Of a stretch of 64,000 nt of DNA, positions 60,309 to 64,000 are shown piece after piece; within the stretch, counting starts at the first letter, position 1, and every line of letters starts with the position of its first letter. Below the pieces are notes generated by a model that was not told the origin of the DNA, did not search any database, and worked only from the letters and a program-made list of their open reading frames with translations. The stretch is from Rhizophagus prolifer (taxonomy: Eukaryota > Glomeromycota > Glomeromycetes > Glomerales > Glomeraceae), in the NCBI GenBank assembly GCA_019425655.1, contig NQWY01024827.1, positions 1-64,000 of the forward strand. The letters run 5' to 3'. Made by a program: the position numbers and the translations under genes.

Positions 60309-61099
60309 TTTTCAATGAGAAGGATAGGTAATTCCTTTATCTTGAATTTATTGTGAAGAATATAAAGCGTGAATAACCTTTCCGATAAAAAACCGAAAAC
60401 TCTTCTTTGATAGGCATCCTCGGATACCGTTATTCTTTTTTCTACTTCAAATAAAATATCAAAAAGCCAAGTGCAATATTGATTAAACCAATTCTTTCCC
60501 GAGATAAACATATTGCACAGATAGAAAATATTTCCATTATCAAAATTTTTTTCTATACTTGATTTATACTCAGGATATTTTTCAATAATGACCTCTACAC
60601 AGGCTTGCCAATCCGATTCTATATGGAAACGCTTGTATTGGTCTGTTAATGACTCAAAATCACCATTATCAAACGTGCAAAAAGTTTTTTGTGGTAGAAG
60701 AATATCATATGTCTTTAGTAATTGTATGATCTTTCTTTTTGATGACGCTTCATTCCTAAGATTAATCAGCCGTTGGTCATTTTCCTGAATGTTTCTGACA
60801 ACATGGGATTTATCCTTTTTTAAAAAGGGCTTTTTATAGTTTATATCTAAATATCTCCTATAATGAGCAAGACCGATAATGTCGAAATCTAAATTTTTCC
60901 AAGCCCAATATAAAGCGCTTAGTTCGTTAAAAGAGCTATTTTTTTCTGAAATATTATCTCCATCATTATCTCTAAAGTAAGAGTCTTTTATGATATATGG
61001 ATTGATAGAAGCACCCACCTGAATGGGGTGGAAAATGTTGTTTTCAACCATAGCCCGGTCCTTGTGGGTTGCGACTATAATTTTTACGTTATGATTCAT
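60305..61099 (-). CDS. DUF4422 family glycosyltransferase-like protein
   Basis: A 264-residue protein with VKIIVATHKDRAMVENNIFHPIQVGA, then DNISEKNSSFNELSALYWAWKNLDFDIIGLAHYRRYL, the hallmark of DUF4422, a predicted glycosyltransferase family found in capsule and O-antigen clusters. The end overlaps its promoter-distal hairpin. Start overlaps the end of glf by 11 bases, so the genes are translated as one unit. Sugar and acceptor unknown. Confidence 0.87.
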   Translation of the reverse strand: MNHNVKIIVATHKDRAMVENNIFHPIQVGASINPYIIKDSYFRDNDGDNISEKNSSFNELSALYWAWKNLDFDIIGLAHYRRYLDINYKKPFLKKDKSHVVRNIQENDQRLINLRNEASSKRKIIQLLKTYDILLPQKTFCTFDNGDFESLTDQYKRFHIESDWQACVEVIIEKYPEYKSSIEKNFDNGNIFYLCNMFISGKNWFNQYCTWLFDILFEVEKRITVSEDAYQRRVFGFLSERLFTLYILHNKFKIKELPILLIEN

Positions 61100-62195
61100 T
61101 GAATTCGGTTTTTATAGCCTTCAAAGAGGATGCAATGATCTGATGCATGTCGTAATATCGGTATTCTGCAAGTCTGCCACCAAATATTACATGACCTGTT
61201 TTTTCTGCTCTTTGTTTGTATAGATTATATTTATCCTGATTTTCTTTGTCGTTAACAGGATAGAATGCTTCGTGATCCTTTGTCCATGTTTGTGGAAACT
61301 CCTTGGTCACCACTGTCTTTTTCTGTTTTCCAAATTCGAAATGCTTATGCTCGATAATTCTGGTGTAAGGATATTCTTTATCATTATAATTGACGACAGC
61401 ATTTCCCTGGTGGTTTTCTTTATCGAGAACTTCTGTTTCAAATCTTAATGACCTGTATTCAAGCATACCATATTCATAATCAAAAAACTCATCTATTCTT
61501 CCGGTGAAAACTATTTTTTTTGCAAGCTTGTCAAAGTTTTCCCTACCGTTGAAATAGTCAGTGTTTTTACGGCATTCTATTCCTTCGAGTAATTTTTCGA
61601 TTATTGTATTATACCCGCCAACCGGAATTCCCTGATAGCGATCATTAAAATAATTATTATCAAAAGTAAAACGGACAGGCAGCCTTTTAATAATAAAGTT
61701 TGGAAGTTCTGTAGCTTTTTTGCCCCATTGTTTTTCTGTGTATTCTTTGATCAGTATTTCGTAAATATCTTTACCTACTAATGAAATTGCCTGCTCTTCA
61801 AGATTGGAAGGTGTTTCTGTACCAAATTCTTTGATCTGTTTATCAATTTCCTTTTTAGCTTCTTCAGGGGTTTTTGTTCCCCAAAGCTGGTAAAACGTAT
61901 TCATATTAAAAGGTAAGTTATACAGTTTACCTTTTGCTACGGCAACCGGAGAATTAACATAGTGATTGAACTCTCCAAACTGATTTACATAGTTCCAGAT
62001 TCGCTCATCGTTGGTATGAAAAATATGAGCACCATATTTATGAACATTGATTGCTTCAATATTTTCACAATAAATATTACCACCCAAATGCTCCCTTTTG
62101 TCTATCACTAAACATTTTTTTCCTCTTTTGGTTGCTTCATAGGCAAAGACACTTCCAAACAAGCCTGATCCTACAATTAAATAATCATACATCAT
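61089..62195 (-). CDS. glf: UDP-galactopyranose mutase
   Basis: Flavoenzyme that converts UDP-galactopyranose to UDP-galactofuranose. 368 residues. The FAD-binding start YLIVGSGLFGSVFAYEATKRGKKCLVIDKREHLGGNIY, KYGAHIFHTNDERIWNYVNQFGEF, and TEKQWGKKATELP and IPVGGYN-type motifs are intact. Predicts galactofuranose in the surface polysaccharide. Overlaps the upstream gene by 4 bases and the downstream DUF4422 gene by 11. Confidence 0.96.
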   Translation of the reverse strand: MMYDYLIVGSGLFGSVFAYEATKRGKKCLVIDKREHLGGNIYCENIEAINVHKYGAHIFHTNDERIWNYVNQFGEFNHYVNSPVAVAKGKLYNLPFNMNTFYQLWGTKTPEEAKKEIDKQIKEFGTETPSNLEEQAISLVGKDIYEILIKEYTEKQWGKKATELPNFIIKRLPVRFTFDNNYFNDRYQGIPVGGYNTIIEKLLEGIECRKNTDYFNGRENFDKLAKKIVFTGRIDEFFDYEYGMLEYRSLRFETEVLDKENHQGNAVVNYNDKEYPYTRIIEHKHFEFGKQKKTVVTKEFPQTWTKDHEAFYPVNDKENQDKYNLYKQRAEKTGHVIFGGRLAEYRYYDMHQIIASSLKAIKTEFNES

Positions 62196-63211
62196 AAATT
62201 ATGATTGGTATTAAAAACAAAATTTATGGATTCTTCAAATAACTTTTTTTCATTGGAGATCAATATTTTGTAATCTTCAAAATCCTTAATCTTTTCATCA
62301 AAATTATACATACAGTCTTCTATTTTAGAGATAATTAAAGGAATGTTCTCTTCTGTATCTCCAAAATGATATTCGTCCAATATCGGCATATCTTCTTTGT
62401 ATTTTGCAGAACCCTGTTTTCCGGCAATCAGGCAACAGTTTAGCAAAACAGCTTCTCTTGGCATTTTTTCTCTTCCGGGATGAAAGCCGAAATCAATATA
62501 TACTTTTGCCTTTTTCATCCAGCCGGCAATTTCCTGCAAAGTCATATTTTGTAAAGGCTGCCATTTCAGATGAGGGGCTTTTTCTATAATTTTCTGTAAG
62601 AATTCTCCGTTTTTTAAGGCATTATAAATCACGATATCTTCTTTTTCTGCCTTCCAGTTGTCATCTATATGAAACATCTCGTCCATATATCCTGAAATTT
62701 GGCCAAGTGGTTTTATATTATTCTTTTTAAGGAAATCCAAAGAAAAATAAGAATGTGCAATATGTGATATGCCTGGTTCCTGTAATCTTTTGATTGTGGG
62801 AATTGGATAATTCTTAAAAAGCCTTTTTATGGAATAGAATTTCTTTTTTTCAAAACGTTCCCGTGTGTTTTCTAAAGTTTTTAAATAAAAAACGACACTC
62901 AACCACCATATTACTCTTTGTGTTTCAGAGAATTCTTTATCCCATAATTTATAGGAATAGGTTTCCGGAAAAATAACAATATGGTTTTTGGTATTTTCTA
63001 CTTCAAAACAGAAAGGAACATTGTATTTTTCATAATTATCATGAACGGGAGTTGTATGTTTTTCAGCATCATACTGATCATAGCACATGAATGCCTTTTT
63101 ACCGATTGCGTTAAGCTGTGACCCTAACTGATGCAGTTCTTCCGGTCCTCCCGTTGACAGATTGGCAGGACAGAGTATGAAAATTTTAGTATTGTTATTA
63201 ATTGAGATCAT
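62192..63211 (-). CDS. Probable glycosyltransferase of the polysaccharide cluster
   Basis: A 339-residue cytoplasmic protein. KIFILCPANLSTGGPEELHQLGSQL at the start resembles the first strand and GGxE loop of GT-B enzymes; KVYIDFGFHPGREKMPREAVLLNCCLIAGKQGSAKYKEDMPI in the second half matches the donor-binding region of GT4-like proteins (the GREKMPREA block fits an E-containing motif). I cannot assign a GT family with certainty. Stop overlaps glf start (4 bases); 9 bases after the next upstream glycosyltransferase. Confidence 0.72.
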   Translation of the reverse strand: MISINNNTKIFILCPANLSTGGPEELHQLGSQLNAIGKKAFMCYDQYDAEKHTTPVHDNYEKYNVPFCFEVENTKNHIVIFPETYSYKLWDKEFSETQRVIWWLSVVFYLKTLENTRERFEKKKFYSIKRLFKNYPIPTIKRLQEPGISHIAHSYFSLDFLKKNNIKPLGQISGYMDEMFHIDDNWKAEKEDIVIYNALKNGEFLQKIIEKAPHLKWQPLQNMTLQEIAGWMKKAKVYIDFGFHPGREKMPREAVLLNCCLIAGKQGSAKYKEDMPILDEYHFGDTEENIPLIISKIEDCMYNFDEKIKDFEDYKILISNEKKLFEESINFVFNTNHNL

Positions 63212-63220
63212 GTAGTTTTT

Positions 63221-64000
63221 TTAGTTCGAAATGATATCTTTCCAGATTGTAATGATATCATTTTTTTCGTTTTCTATGCTGTAATTATGTAATACAAAAT
63301 CAGATGCTTTTTTACCCATTTCAGATAATTCTCTGTCAGAAAAATGATTGATTATATATTCTGTTTTTTTTACAAAATCGATAATGTTTCCTTCTTCAAC
63401 GCTGAAAGAAAAATCATCTAAGAAATATTCTTTTCCCGCTCCGCCCTCATAACCAACGACAACACAGCCGCAGGCCATTGCTTCTACTGGTGGTAAACCA
63501 AAACCTTCTCTGTGGTTGAAGCTCAGGAAAACAGTACTTTCTTTTAAAATTCTGGCAACTTCACTTTCGCTCATATTGTCAATTTCTACAAAAGACCAGC
63601 CTTTAATATTATTTCTTATTTTAAGAATGTTGATTACCTGTTCCACGTCATCCCTCAACTTGCGTGGCATAAAAGCAATCTGTGGCTTCTTGTTTTTTGA
63701 AAAATTAAAAATTTCAGCGTTAATTCCCAGCCGCATTCTGTATGTTCTAATGTCGGGAAATGTATAATTTATATAATTCTCTGCATCTTCAGAAGCAACA
63801 ATTGTTGCCACTGTTTTTTTACTTTCATAAGGATTGATAACCTTATCTGTATTAATAGGATTTCCACGAAATGTATAATAACAGTTCTGGTTAAAAATGA
63901 TTTTGTCTACCTCCGGCTCGATGCTGTTGATAGCAAAAGTGTAAATTTCCGGAACGATGATTACAGCATCTTTCTCTATTTGGGGTGAAGTTTTCTTATA
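63221..64000 (-). CDS. Glycosyltransferase family 1/4 protein, 5' end outside the window
   Basis: The reading frame is open to the right edge, so at least 259 residues are encoded and the start lies beyond 64000; the GTG at 63811 is internal. The C-terminal part shows the GT4 pattern STVFLSFNHREGFGLPPVEAMACGCVVVGYEGGAGKEYF (E-x7-E with REGFGLPPVEAMACG) followed by ELSEMGKKASDFVLHNYSIENEKNDI. Upstream the visible part has VIIVPEIYTFAINSI and NQNCYYTFRGN. Part of the glf cluster. Confidence 0.85.
   Translation of the reverse strand, partial: YKKTSPQIEKDAVIIVPEIYTFAINSIEPEVDKIIFNQNCYYTFRGNPINTDKVINPYESKKTVATIVASEDAENYINYTFPDIRTYRMRLGINAEIFNFSKNKKPQIAFMPRKLRDDVEQVINILKIRNNIKGWSFVEIDNMSESEVARILKESTVFLSFNHREGFGLPPVEAMACGCVVVGYEGGAGKEYFLDDFSFSVEEGNIIDFVKKTEYIINHFSDRELSEMGKKASDFVLHNYSIENEKNDIITIWKDIISN

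Overview
The window reads as ordinary chromosome of a Bacteroidota bacterium of the Flavobacteriia, most like the Chryseobacterium/Epilithonimonas clade (Weeksellaceae). Reasons: low GC, promoters of the TTTG...TAnnTTTG type instead of -35/-10 boxes, no Shine-Dalgarno dependence, type IX secretion (T9SS) C-terminal tails on two metalloproteases, TonB-dependent transporters with a carboxypeptidase-like N-terminal domain, an unusually long NusB, and several families restricted to this phylum (DUF2480, DUF3667, DUF1573 lipoproteins). I see no prophage, insertion sequence, CRISPR array or tRNA.

Layout. 1-840: the tail of an rRNA operon (5S) and the RNase P RNA gene. 865-3962: a secreted M64 peptidase and a lipoprotein, divergent from an ECF sigma factor with an overlapping membrane partner. 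4088-8156: nusB, a DUF1573 lipoprotein, yajC; then two thioredoxin-fold proteins and aroC on the other strand. 8286-16438: an SDR enzyme, a cupin oxygenase, aspS, a tiny THX ribosomal protein, a DUF937 protein, a membrane glycosyltransferase-like protein, DUF2480, lpxB and a DinB-like protein. 16694-20686: a short ComEC and an NfeD/flotillin pair. 21076-26285: an LLM flavin enzyme, an acyltransferase, Ppx and Ppk1 (polyphosphate turnover). 26483-32652: a T9SS M43 protease, dnaK, small unknown proteins and a nucleoid-associated protein. 32833-36442: a TonB receptor between a His/Cys-rich small protein and a lipoprotein. 36591-45751: trigger factor, M23 peptidase, gpsA, a NifU/Mrp iron-sulfur pair, a serine hydrolase and a dicarboxylate symporter. 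46120-53824: a lipid A-type phosphoesterase, a glycosyltransferase, a large outer membrane barrel, BON-domain proteins and pncB. 53880-59795: a DUF3667 protein, rplM-rpsI-rpsB, accA, gltX. 59936-64000: a mannose-isomerase-like cupin and the downstream end of a surface polysaccharide cluster (two glycosyltransferases, UDP-galactopyranose mutase, DUF4422) that runs off the right edge.

The most unusual content is between genes. Three arrays of short tandem units with a strict 22- or 21-base period (20746-20984, 30529-30738, 46969-47220) differ in sequence but share period, intergenic position and, in two of them, an AAAAC box opening each unit. I also see at least three families of dispersed intergenic repeats; one family sits directly against the 5' ends of two genes. 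Four coding regions (aroC, the 35885 lipoprotein, DUF2480, dnaK) have unusual or missing conventional start codons when their conserved N-termini are considered. All family names are from reading the translations, not from database searches.
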